Positions 1 through 8,584 of a DNA stretch of 25,700 bases are shown piece after piece. How positions within the stretch are numbered: the stretch's first letter is position 1; each line of letters begins with the position of its first letter. Under the pieces are notes generated by a model. It was not told where the DNA came from. It did not search any database and saw nothing but the letters and a program-made list of their open reading frames with translations. The stretch lies in contig BMAT01002201.1 in assembly GCA_019649035.1 (NCBI GenBank), forward strand, positions 394,411 to 420,110, in the 5' to 3' direction. Made by a program: the position numbers and the translations under genes. The stretch is from Elysia marginata. Taxonomy: Eukaryota; Mollusca; Gastropoda; Plakobranchidae.

Positions 1-1040
1 TCAGTGTTGTCTCATCTTTGATAATACTAACTAAAATTTATTACTAACACGTCTTTTGTTGAATGACCTGTCCACAAGATAATCGGTGATTTACTGCAGG
101 CGTGCTAGCAAGATTTTAATTATTAATTTTATGTTTGCATGCGCCGATCACTGAACTGTTTGGGAAATAACCATGAGAACATCTATTTTTATGTAAATGA
201 TAATCATTTGTATGTGTTAGATTACCCGCTGTTTCAGGAACTAACATTTTGAAGATGTAGGAGACTGGTGTTTATTTCATAAACCCTTTAGACATACTTT
301 AAATGTCTGAGGTTTAGGTTTTCACTTCTTTATAAAACGAAGCTAACACGCCCCAATAAAATCCAAAGACATAAAGATCTAGGTCAAGATAACATTGAAG
401 ACAAAATTATTTCTATACTGTTGACTTGCAAAAAATAGGTTCTCAATCTCTTATGGTAGCTTATCTCATTCTGAAAAGTTTTTGTGCAAAAGATTTCCCA
501 ACTGCAGATAAACCAATATTCTCATTCTCTCCTTCTTTACGTTCTCTTTTTTACATAATCCCATTACTCGTCTGTTGAAAATAATAACAGTACGTAGAAT
601 AATAGCCTTCAGTGACTGTGCTTTCATAAACACAAGTGTAGATCTCTAGCTCTTTGTCTTTTGTTATCTTTCCACATAACAATAGTTCACGTGCGTTACT
701 GTAATAAACAACATAGGATGAAGACAAAAACTGCAGAGTTGAGATATGGAAGCGTTTGCCACTTTTGTTCCTAAACAAGCATAATAAACAGAAATACCAC
801 CGAGGCTTTGACTTAATCACTGCGCGCCACTCGTTTATGTTAGATCTCACAAGATCTCGCTAGATGGAACTACTTTGAATATATACTCTCGTTGCACAGA
901 AAGGTCTCTCGTTGCAGTGTTTGTTTCCGTATGTCCACAAACTGCAGACTGCCGAGGTTGCATAGAGAGGCAAAGCAAAGCAGGGTCGTGTGTGGTCTTC
1001 TTAAAAGTGGAAAAAAGAAATACATACACCATCACACATA
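1..1040. other. Unannotated AT-rich DNA
   Basis: I recognise no gene, repeat family or RNA here. Short open frames exist on both strands (for example 551-850 minus, 99 codons, Cys/Tyr-rich towards its end), but none shows a known domain or convincing splice sites. Intergenic or deep intronic DNA is the most economical reading. Confidence 0.5.
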
Positions 1041-1106
1041 GCGATAGATACAGACAAGGACAGAGAGAGAGACGGACAGAGGATGGAGCGAGAGAAAAAA
1101 TATAAA
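1041..1106. repeat. Short purine-rich (GA) simple repeat
   Basis: A run of imperfect GA/GACA units (gacagagagagagacggacagagg region) followed by A/T homopolymers. Open frames crossing it on either strand are low-complexity translation and not genes. Confidence 0.6.
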
Positions 1107-1411
1107 AATTTTTTTGTTGAAATTCTAAAAAAATGAAACAGAAAAGCGTTTTGTTTTGGTTTTCTCGGGCACATTTTTCCGCAGACCAACTGCTGCACTT
1201 CATTAACTCAAAGAGAGGCAGTTTTCAGTAGCAGCACTCCATCGTAAGATTTGGACAATGAGAAGTTTGTTGTGCATGTTAAAGCTGGATATCGATTCAC
1301 ATCACTCTCAGCCAATATAGGAAATATCGAATTGATCACACCGCCATTCGGACCCTGGGCTTATCTTATCTTAAAGCCAAATATCTTTTTTAATGGTTTT
1401 TTTTTCACTAT

Positions 1412-1520
1412 ATATCATTATCATTTTCACCATCTTTATCATCATCTTTATTACTCATCATCATCATCATCTCTGATCATCATCAACATCTACAACGACA
1501 TCCTCATCGTCATCATCATT
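1412..1520. repeat. (ATC)n trinucleotide microsatellite, imperfect
   Basis: ATC/TCA units recur throughout, with the cleanest runs at about 1455-1472 and 1508-1519, and interruptions by TTT and CTC. The open frame 1251-1535 runs into this tract, where it encodes low-complexity His/Tyr/Ser/Ile. It is therefore probably not a gene, although its first ~45 codons are outside the repeat. Confidence 0.75.
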
Positions 1521-1539
1521 CTCTCTGACCGTTAAATGT

Positions 1540-1767
1540 GTTTATAAACAATATTACTTTTTATGAATGTTCATCATGTTATCAAAATATTTTTCTAACT
1601 GTGCTAAGCTTACATTTGCTTTTCAATTTATATAGTTCCTTTGATTGTTTCAAGGTATTTCATTATGTAAAAATATCATGTTTGTATTTAACGGCCAAAT
1701 GAAAAAAGGCACTGTGCCTGATTTGCTACCGTTGTAAAATAAAATAAAATTCAATTCAATTCAATTC
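1540..1767 (+). mobile_element. Putative LINE/SINE 3' end with (TTCAA)n tail
   Basis: The segment ends in a run of AAAAT units (1737-1750) followed by three and a half TTCAA units (1750-1767). An AATAAA-like stretch followed by a short tandem pentanucleotide tail is the usual 3' end of several non-LTR retrotransposon groups in invertebrates. No reverse-transcriptase coding is visible upstream, so this would be a strongly 5'-truncated copy or a SINE sharing the tail. The 5' boundary given is a guess and no target-site duplication was found. An alternative is a chance simple repeat next to the following CT tract. Confidence 0.4.
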
Positions 1768-2460
1768 TCTCTCTCCTTCTCTTTCTGTTCTATAGAACCC
1801 ATTGAGAGCGTCGACGGAATCAGGGCTTCAAATAGTCCAGTAATATTGTCAGGGGTAGACCCAGCACGCTGTTTCCTCACAAAGGATTGAGCTCTGACGG
1901 ATACTGAGCACCGTAGTCTGTGCTGAGCACCGACTCCACCGAGACAGCAGGACTTGAATCTCCTGAACCCTCGAACAGGTCCAAGTCAAAACTTGCACTG
2001 TTATCCTTCGATTGCAGGCAGTGAATTTCACAGAGTCATGTGAATCGACCTGTCACCCTTCAACGTTTACCTCTGGGCGCATAGGGGTACGGTCGAGTTC
2101 ATCAAGTTAGTCGCCTTGTCTTCTAGTAAAAATTTGACATTGTTTATTTAGTGGAGTCAAGCCTAAAGAAAGTTTGAACTAGTCTAAAGCAGCCTAATAG
2201 ACACAAAGCCCAAAGCTTAATTTCCGTCATTTCGATTTCAGAAATGTCAGATTCATTATTTAAAATTGGACAGGGGGTGTTTTTTTGTTTTTGTTTCTTT
2301 TTCCCAATGTAAGTTTTGTTCAATTTTTTATATACTAATTATTTCGAACTTATACCTTATGAAAATGTCAGCTAAGTTTCTTTATTCTCTATCCATGCCA
2401 AAAAAATCCTGTTACATATCAATTATTCAAGAAAAGTTATTCTGTTTCCCTTTTTAACGA
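1768..2460. other. Unannotated DNA
   Basis: It begins with a short CT-rich run, then unique sequence of mixed composition (1790-2110 is less AT-rich than its surroundings and has the motif GAGCACCG twice, about 1904-1932), then AT-rich DNA. No gene or RNA is recognisable. Confidence 0.4.
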
Positions 2461-2510
2461 AAGCCAACAGAGAGAGGAAGAGAAAGGGGGAGAGAGAGAC
2501 TGAGTATGAG
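2461..2510. repeat. GA-rich simple sequence
   Basis: Imperfect GAGA/GGGAGA units about 50 bp long. The CpG-bearing stretch 2555-2720 that follows includes a small inverted repeat (GCGGTG-A-CACCGC) but no recognisable coding. Confidence 0.55.
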
Positions 2511-3059
2511 AAAAAAAATGTGTTAATACAGCTTTCACGATGTTTGACTACATCATAAGCAATGCGGTGACACCGCTTGAGGGCGCATGACTGTGAAGAA
2601 ATCCAACCCGACCTGTCGCATCCACAATAATGTCTGCTACTGCGTCCGTCACGATGCAATCTAACTGACCCGACAAACTGACCCCTGTACCGCGCTGTGC
2701 CTTAGCGACCACACCCCAGACGCCCCACAGAGAAAGATAAATTAATTCCAGGTGGGTCGCATTGCTAGAAAATTAGACTCTATTAACATCTGAGTTAGAA
2801 GAGAAAACACGACGCGCCAGTTGTAAAGCAAAGATTCATTCATCACACGTCACCTTGAATTATATCTGTTGCCTTTAGATATCGGACTCTGGTTGGTTTC
2901 TTTGCGCGAAGGTAATGTAAAAGGTCACCTACGAAATCTAAATTTAAAATTTAGCAAAGGCAAGTCAATAGTTATTCGCAGAGATCTTAGGAAAAAGGTA
3001 ATGGTTTAAGACTTATGAAACTAAAAAAAGAGGAAGAAATAGACCTTCACGTTGTTGTG

Positions 3060-3293
3060 GCAATGAACGCGAATTTTAACTCATACGTTTTTGCTATTTT
3101 ATTCAGTACACAGATTAGGTACGTTATGTATTTTAGAATGCTTTAAATATGTGAGCTGTGATAATCAATATTGTTGTACATGTGGATTAATGATTTGATG
3201 TTTTAGTTACGATCTATGCTTTTTTAGTGTCTTACCTATGTACAACCAATTTCTCAAAATGGGATCAATAAAGATTTATTCTATTCTATTCTA
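3060..3293 (+). mobile_element. Putative LINE 3' UTR with (TTCTA)n tail
   Basis: An AATAAA hexamer at 3267-3272 is followed at once by TTTATTCTATTCTATTCTA, a pentanucleotide tail. This polyadenylation-signal-plus-tail arrangement is typical of the 3' ends of CR1/Jockey/I-like non-LTR elements in molluscs and other invertebrates. No coding part is recognisable upstream, so the copy would be 5'-truncated. The left boundary is approximate. The tail repeat differs from that of the element ending at 1767, so a different family is implied. Confidence 0.5.
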
Positions 3294-3756
3294 CTTCGAA
3301 ATGAGGTTTATCATGCAAAGCTCTAAGAAGTAGATAGTTTTTATCTTCAAAAGCAATATTGTGTTTAAACCATGAAAATCTTGTATATCTTGATTTTAAG
3401 AAAAAACCAGAACAGTTTGCATTGCCAACCTTTTTGTAATCAGGCGATGAATAAATAACCTGTCATTGGCCATGTGATTTGAGAATTCTTTTTTTTTATT
3501 TGTATTTTTATGGTTTTTTTTTTACTATGAGGACATCATCTCTATTATCTACGAAGCTTTGACTTTTATTTTTTTCCGACATCATAATTATCTTCGTGGC
3601 AAAAGCTAACTGTTTTCTCGTAAAGTCACGACTGAGAACAAAAAGAGAGTATTTTTTATTAAGAAAGGGAATTAATCACTTAAATTCATACAGGTTGGTG
3701 TCGCAATTGCTTTCCATGCAGTTTTACATTTCTTTCTCTGTCCGTCTCAACTCCGT
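3294..3756. other. Unannotated AT-rich DNA
   Basis: Contains several T homopolymers (about 3489-3527) and no recognisable gene. Confidence 0.4.
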
Positions 3757-3772
3757 TCTCTCTCTGTCTCTT

Positions 3773-3804
<32 letters not shown>

Positions 3805-4010
3805 TATCTCTCTCTCTCTCTATCTATCTATCTCTATCTCTCTCTTTCTCTCTCTCTTCTCTTCTCTCTCTTCTCTCTCTCTCTCTCATCTCAAATCCCT
3901 CTATCCCTCTCTCTCTTTCTTTCTCTCTCTCTCTCTTCTCTTCTCTCTCTTCTCTCTCTCTCATCTCTCTCAGCATCCCTTTTTTATCTAGTGTCTCTTT
4001 CTCTCTCTGC
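3757..4010. repeat. Compound (CT)n/(TCTA)n microsatellite with internal duplication
   Basis: Pyrimidine-only tract about 250 bp long built of CT, TCTA and TTCTCT units. A block of about 47 bp (3846-3892) with a distinctive CTTCTCTTCTCTCTCTTC core recurs about 74 bp later (about 3920-3966), so part of the tract grew by duplication of a longer unit and not only by slippage. The long Ser/Leu- and Arg/Glu-rich open frames across it are artefacts of the repeat. Confidence 0.9.
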
Positions 4011-4499
4011 ATTTTTATCTTCTTATTCCTGTTATATATTTGAGTTGTTGTTTTTTTTTTTTTTGCGCACTGCCTGCTTACTTCTTACCTATGTTCTTTC
4101 TCTTCCTGCAAAAAATATATTGTCAAAAATGAAAAATTGTCCCTCCCTTTAAAAATCTTTGTTAAAAGCAAATAAATTAAACAATCTTCATGCTTTAAGG
4201 TGTAATTGAATGTACATGCGTTTAAATAGAAATATGGAACAGCATGACCGTTTCAGAAAATTTTTCAACAAAGATTGTTAAATTTTCACAATGTCTTTCA
4301 ATTGACATTAATGAACGTTTAAATTAAAGTACATCAAATTCATTTTTTTTAGTTTCAGACTTTTCTGCCTAAAGTCTATCGGGTGGAGAGAGGGTCTAAT
4401 TAGCGTCAGTTTATAAATCCCATTGCTTCAAGCAGAAAAGTCATAACGACACGAGAATGTTGATATGTCAAGGCATGTGACCTTATTTAGAGACAGAAT
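4011..4499. other. Unannotated AT-rich DNA
   Basis: T16-type homopolymer near 4050, then AT-rich unique DNA. A short inverted pair (AATCTTTGTT near 4155, AACAAAGATT near 4268) is present. No gene seen. Confidence 0.4.
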
Positions 4500-5244
4500 T
4501 TATATTGAGGTGGAGGCGAGGGACCGACAGACAGAGAGATATATAAGCTTAGAGTAATAAAAATTTTTTTAAATGTTGAATAGATACAAAAGGTAAAAAG
4601 GTAAATTAGCAAGGGCTTAAGAAGATTGAAAGAATGAATAGGAGCAGTAAGGGGGAGATACAGGGAGACAAAGACAGACAGACATAACCAAAGGGATGGG
4701 AAAGGAGAAAATGAGAACGAGAACTTGTGAGCTAGAGCTAGATAGATTAGTTGGAGGCAGCAGAAATCTACTAGAGAAGCGAAAAGAAGAGAGAGTGAAA
4801 ACTAGAAGAGAAACTTGAAATATTACAAGGCAGGGTAGTACCAGATGAAAGAAAAGGGGGAAGCAGAGAGTTTATGTAAGATAAAAAACAAAAGAGCAGC
4901 GCACAAACAAAGCTCAAGTTTTATAGAGAGAACGTTGCGATCGGGGGAAGAAAATTTTACAGAGATATATAATGTGAAATACGTACAAGAGAAAGTAATA
5001 AAGCGGGAACGAAACAGAGGTAGAGATAATAGGAAAGCTTAAAGCTGAAGAGAATATAAAATTTAATTTGAAAAAAAAATGGAATTAGAAGTAAATGAGA
5101 TATGGTATGAAAACCAAAGACGAGATAGGTAAAGAGATAGGACAAAGATACAGAAGAAGGGAAAAACAGTAAACGCTAAAGAGATTAATAAAGCAGGAAA
5201 ATGGGGGAAACTCGATGTCAGAAACTGATAGAGAGGTGGTACGG
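4500..5244. repeat. Degenerate polypurine tract
   Basis: About 750 bp in which the + strand is mostly A and G, with recurring GAGAnA-type words and few pyrimidine runs, but no clean repeat unit. It looks like an old, decayed GA microsatellite or a purine-skewed repeat family; a similar block lies at 11283-11910. Open frames in it (for example 4845-5042) are Lys/Glu/Arg-rich because of the composition, and I do not regard them as genes. Confidence 0.55.
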
Positions 5245-5857
5245 AGAGAATGTGATAAATTATGGTGAGATGCAGTTGGACAAACTCTTAGTTAGACTAA
5301 TGTTGGCATTATACAGATACAATGTATGGTTATCAAGATAAAAATATATGTAAGCAGCTAACGACACAATCCAGTCTATTGCCAGACCAGGTCCCGAAAA
5401 CACACCAACTATTATATATATATATATACATACATCTCAGTCTATTGCTCAACCAGGTCGCGTACACCACAACTATTATATACATCCCAGTCTATTGCCC
5501 GGCCAGGTTGCGTACACCACAACACTATTATAAGCATCTCAGTCTATTGCCCGGCCAGGTCGCATACACCACAAAACTTTTATAAACATCCTAGTCTATT
5601 GCTCGACCAGCTCGGGCTGTTTATAGCCAGTATAGATAGTATGTATACTAATTGTCGTGTGCCCTACCAACATGGACTCGGTTGTATCGTAAAATACTAT
5701 TTGTAGTGTCCCCAGCTTCATCGGGCAATAGACTGGGTTGTGTCATGAGCTGCTTACATGTCTTTTTGTCCTCATGGCCATACATTGAGTCTGTATTATG
5801 CCAAGATTAGTCCATATGCGAATTTATCCACCTGCATCTCAATAATAACATTATTCT
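5245..5857. mobile_element. Inverted-repeat element with minisatellite core (HINE/pearl-like or foldback)
   Basis: The 118-bp segment 5266-5383 and the reverse complement of 5724-5841 align end to end without a gap, with 96 of 118 bases matching by hand count. Similarity weakens outward to about 5245 and 5857. Between the arms lie 340 bp made largely of a ~52-bp tandem repeat. The inner end of each arm is the start of the minisatellite monomer, so arm and core share sequence. There is no coding capacity. This plan (subterminal inverted repeats around a minisatellite) is known from non-autonomous Helitron/Helentron-related elements of molluscs, and also from foldback transposons. The family assignment is inference; no target-site duplication was found. 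Confidence 0.7.
5372..5605 (+). repeat. ~52-bp minisatellite, 4-5 copies
   Basis: The word CAGTCTATTG starts units at 5372, 5438, 5488 and 5540, and as TAGTCTATTG at 5592, giving spacings of 66, 50, 52 and 52. The first unit is longer because of an expanded (TA)n run at about 5411-5428. Each unit continues with a ..CCAGGTCGCGTACACCACAA-like part and ends in TATA-rich sequence and CATC. A further copy in inverted orientation begins the right arm of the surrounding element (5726-5735). Confidence 0.85.
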
Positions 5858-7052
5858 ATATAAATTGGTAACGGCCTTGCCACTGATTGTGTGTCCAGCA
5901 AGCCCCTGGTGACAGTGTGTCACAGTGTGACGTCTTTCAGGTGTCACCTAGTGTCACCGAGCCTCTGTCTCAGGCCATGCTAGGTCAGCTACTGGGGGAG
6001 AACGACTGAATCTGATCTGCACTCCCCCTCCCCCACCTCTTTTCCTTCCCTCTTTCCTTCGATCCCTCCCTTATATGAAAGGCATCCGGGTACTGCTTTA
6101 TCATCGTTAGTGTATGCACATATAGAACCACAACATTTAACATAAATATTATCAAGTTTTGTTTTTATTTTTTTTGTTAAGTTCGAAGTTTTATGTAAAA
6201 AGATTGTGAAAGAATTTCATCGGTTTTCATGGTACTGTTGTTAAACAACCCGTGTGTATAAGTTTTAACATCTCCGTAGCTTCCAGAAGTTGCTTTTACA
6301 AATACAGATATTTGAGACGGCTCGAGTTTGTGTCTCATAATAAGTCTTGCAAACCACACGCACATACTGAGGAGACAATAAGTGGTGTCCACTCTGACAC
6401 GAAAATGGAGCCAGAAACCTGGATGTCGTCGACCAGCCAATTATTCACGCTGACCAAGTCCCTGTGGAGATCTCCATTGTTCTCCTTCAGCCCTACAAGA
6501 GGGTGCTAATATGTTGTGTTTTTGTTATCCATGTGCTATAACAAGCTGTGTTATAGGTCGACTCTCGAAATACGTCTCTTCATTGTAATCTAGTGCCATC
6601 TTTGAGCTGGGGAACCGGAGCATTCCTGATTATTATTCGAGGGAAGTAGCAAAAAAAAATGTTGAACCGAAGATGTGCGCTTGGCATCCGACGAATAGGC
6701 CTATACAGTATGGCTTTTCTATTTTTGAAAATCATATTTATCCTAACATCAAAACGGTAACGGAGCGTTGGGATTCGCTGTAAATGCTGCGCTCCTTGCC
6801 AGAAGCACATAAATATAACACAACTGTTAGCAGCGCCATTTGTTGGAATCACTTGTCTCTGCCAATCGCCAAAATTACTTGGTTTTCGGGTATGGCTTTA
6901 AAGTTTATCAATGAGCTAAAAAAAACTTATAAAACATATTTTAAAAATCAAAACAAAAATATGAGAAATTTGTACCAGGCGGTGCACTAGACAAATACAA
7001 CCGCTATTGGTGGCTTTTGTTAGATTTCCAGGTATTACCTGTTACACTAGTG
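5858..7052. other. Unannotated DNA, no confident gene
   Basis: Contains a cluster of GTGTCAC/GTGAC words (5918-5958), a C/T-rich stretch near 6020-6070 and AT-rich DNA. Open frames at 6252-6509 (+) and 6784-6990 (+) show no recognisable family. The second is discussed as a possible worn LINE end but is not called. Confidence 0.4.
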
Positions 7053-7400
7053 TGGACAACAGACACAGTCTAGTCTAGAGACCTGAGATTGAGTGACCTG
7101 TGCGGCTAGCATGAAGTAGCCAGAGGTCTGAGATTTAGCGACCAGAGTGGCTAGCATGGAGTATTAAGAGATCTGGCACTGAGTGACCAGTGTGGCTAGC
7201 ATGGAGTATCCAGAGGTCTGTGACTGAGTGATCAGTTTGGCTAGCATGGAGTATTGAGAGATCTGGCACTGAGTGACCAGTGTGGCCAACATGGAGTATC
7301 CAGAGATCTGAGACTCAGAGTCAGTGACCAGTTTGGCTAGCTTGGAGTATCGAGTAGTCTGACACTGAGTGACCAGTGTGGCTTACATGGAGTGTCATAT
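7053..7400 (+). repeat. 45-bp minisatellite with alternating monomer types
   Basis: Units beginning GGCTAGCATGGAGTAT start at 7104, 7149, 7194, 7239, 7284, 7335 and 7380. Spacing is 45 bp, except one of 51 (7284 to 7335) caused by a small internal duplication. A worn copy precedes them from about 7053. Monomers alternate: one type reads ..GTATCCAGAGGTCTG.. and the other ..GTATTGAGAGATCTGGCAC.., so the effective unit is a 90-bp dimer. There is no coding function. Confidence 0.9.
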
Positions 7401-7823
7401 TGTACCCGCGCATTCACGATGCCGATTTAATATTGCTGTAATATTGCTGTGTTTCTCTTTAGTTAAAATGGTTGGTGGTTGTAAGAAAAAAAAACATTTA
7501 GAGGTTTTACTAGGAAAAGTCGCCCCTGCCATATTAGACTTGGTACAATCATGCAGTTACACCAATTGCGGATTTAATTTCAATCATGGTCATTGTTGTG
7601 ATTTATTCACACTTTCCATTGATCACATACACGTAACATGGGTACCCGAATATTAGCAGAAACTAAAACATATAAGATACTTTTAATCAATTATCGTCTA
7701 AGTGCCAGTCTTTGAAGCACTAAAATTTCTCGGGTAAGGGAAAATGTAAAAAAAAAGTCTTAAGTCTCAAGTATCTGGAGAAGGATTAAAGAAACTCAAA
7801 ATTTTCAGTCAAGACAAACTTAA
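7401..7823. other. Unannotated DNA after the minisatellite
   Basis: An open frame reading through from the array (7369-7656, 95 codons) has a Cys/His-containing tail but no domain I recognise, and it starts inside the repeat. I do not call it a gene. Confidence 0.35.
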
Positions 7824-8068
7824 GTCATAATGGTGTGTCCTACATAATGTTTTATTTTTTATTTTATGTAATAATGAAGAGAAAAATAAAACATAGAATA
7901 TGCCTATCTGGCCATCGTAAAATTACACACGAAAAAGCCGCAATATAACACAGTAATATTAAATCAAAATATAAAAACTTTAAATTGTGCACAATGGCAA
8001 AGACATAGTAGAACACAAACCCATTGTGTTCTACCGCTAATGAAAATAGTTCGGACACACCTTATGAC
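7824..8068. mobile_element. MITE-like element with 16-17 bp terminal inverted repeats
   Basis: GTCATAATGGTGTGTCC (7824-7840) is matched in inverted orientation by GGACACACCTTATGAC (8053-8068), with a single one-base gap. The 245-bp interior is AT-rich and non-coding. Near its right end is a perfect 11-bp stem, GTAGAACACAA (8008-8018) with TTGTGTTCTAC (8024-8034), with a 5-nt loop. Size and structure fit a small non-autonomous DNA transposon, but no clear target-site duplication flanks it, so a chance inverted repeat is not excluded. Confidence 0.4.
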
Positions 8069-8214
8069 AACAATCAATAGTTTATTCCAGTTGCTTTAAT
8101 CATTTGCTTATCGCAGCGCATGAGCCATGGATCTCCATATCTGAAACAGAAAGAGAGGGAGAAAGAGAAATAGTATGTGAGTGTGTGTGTTTAACATTCA
8201 AGAAAGACTTTATA

Positions 8215-8520
8215 TCAAGAGGTCATTGCTACAAACTCGCAAAACAAAACTCCTACCTAGATTCAAGAAAAAAAACTATTTAGTCTTAGAATAGTTTAGG
8301 CATAGAAATTGGAATAGCCTCCCCGAAATCAATGTCACTGCCCTAAGCATTCAATCATTATAAAACCAAGTTGACAAGCTACTGCACAGATAAAAATTCT
8401 GTATGGATTTTCCTTTTAAACCAGCTCTTTGATCCCCATAAGTAGGTGGGAATCGGGATCAAGACCATCGAGGGGCCTCTGGCTCATCAAGATGATTTTT
8501 ACTGTGTTTTAATGTATTAC
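8215..8520 (+). pseudogene. LINE reverse-transcriptase ORF, C-terminal remnant plus 3' tail
   Basis: Short translated pieces, in order and on the same strand, match the well-known C-terminal end of non-LTR reverse-transcriptase proteins. SRGHCYKLAKQNSYLDSRKK is at 8215-8274, FSLRIV at 8279-8296, RNWNSLPEINVTALSIQS at about 8304-8357, and KTKLTSYC follows about 8362. The pieces lie in frames 1, 2, 0 and 1, so about three single-base shifts separate them; in-frame stops are also present. About 120 bp of non-coding sequence follow, running into a (GA)n tract. Nothing of the catalytic part of the enzyme remains. The signature (RGH..KL..LD.RK..FS.R...WNSLP) is general to several LINE clades, so I do not name one. 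Confidence 0.75.
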
Positions 8521-8531
8521 TGAGTGTATGC

Positions 8532-8543
8532 AAGAGAGATAGG

Positions 8544-8582
<39 letters not shown>
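8532..8582. repeat. (GA)n microsatellite
   Basis: Perfect GA dinucleotide run from about 8550, preceded by imperfect GGGAGA/AAGA units. It directly follows the 3' end of the LINE remnant and may have grown from its tail. Confidence 0.95.

Positions 8583-8584
<2 letters not shown>

Noticed and set aside
1930-1975. tRNA-like B-box on the minus strand (GATTCAAGTCC), possible SINE promoter
   Set aside because: No matching A-box at the right distance and no A- or repeat-tail downstream on that strand; single weak motif.
3596-4012. Open frames of 131 (+) and 62 (minus) codons
   Set aside because: Most of their length is the CT/GA microsatellite read as Ser-Leu or Arg-Glu repeats; no non-repeat domain.
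7053-7400. CRISPR-like regular repeats
   Set aside because: Units are head-to-tail without unique spacers and occur in animal DNA; this is a minisatellite.
7864-8058. 64-residue hydrophobic minus-strand frame, possible small membrane protein
   Set aside because: Lies wholly inside the MITE-like element in AT-rich DNA; hydrophobicity is what AT-rich codons give.
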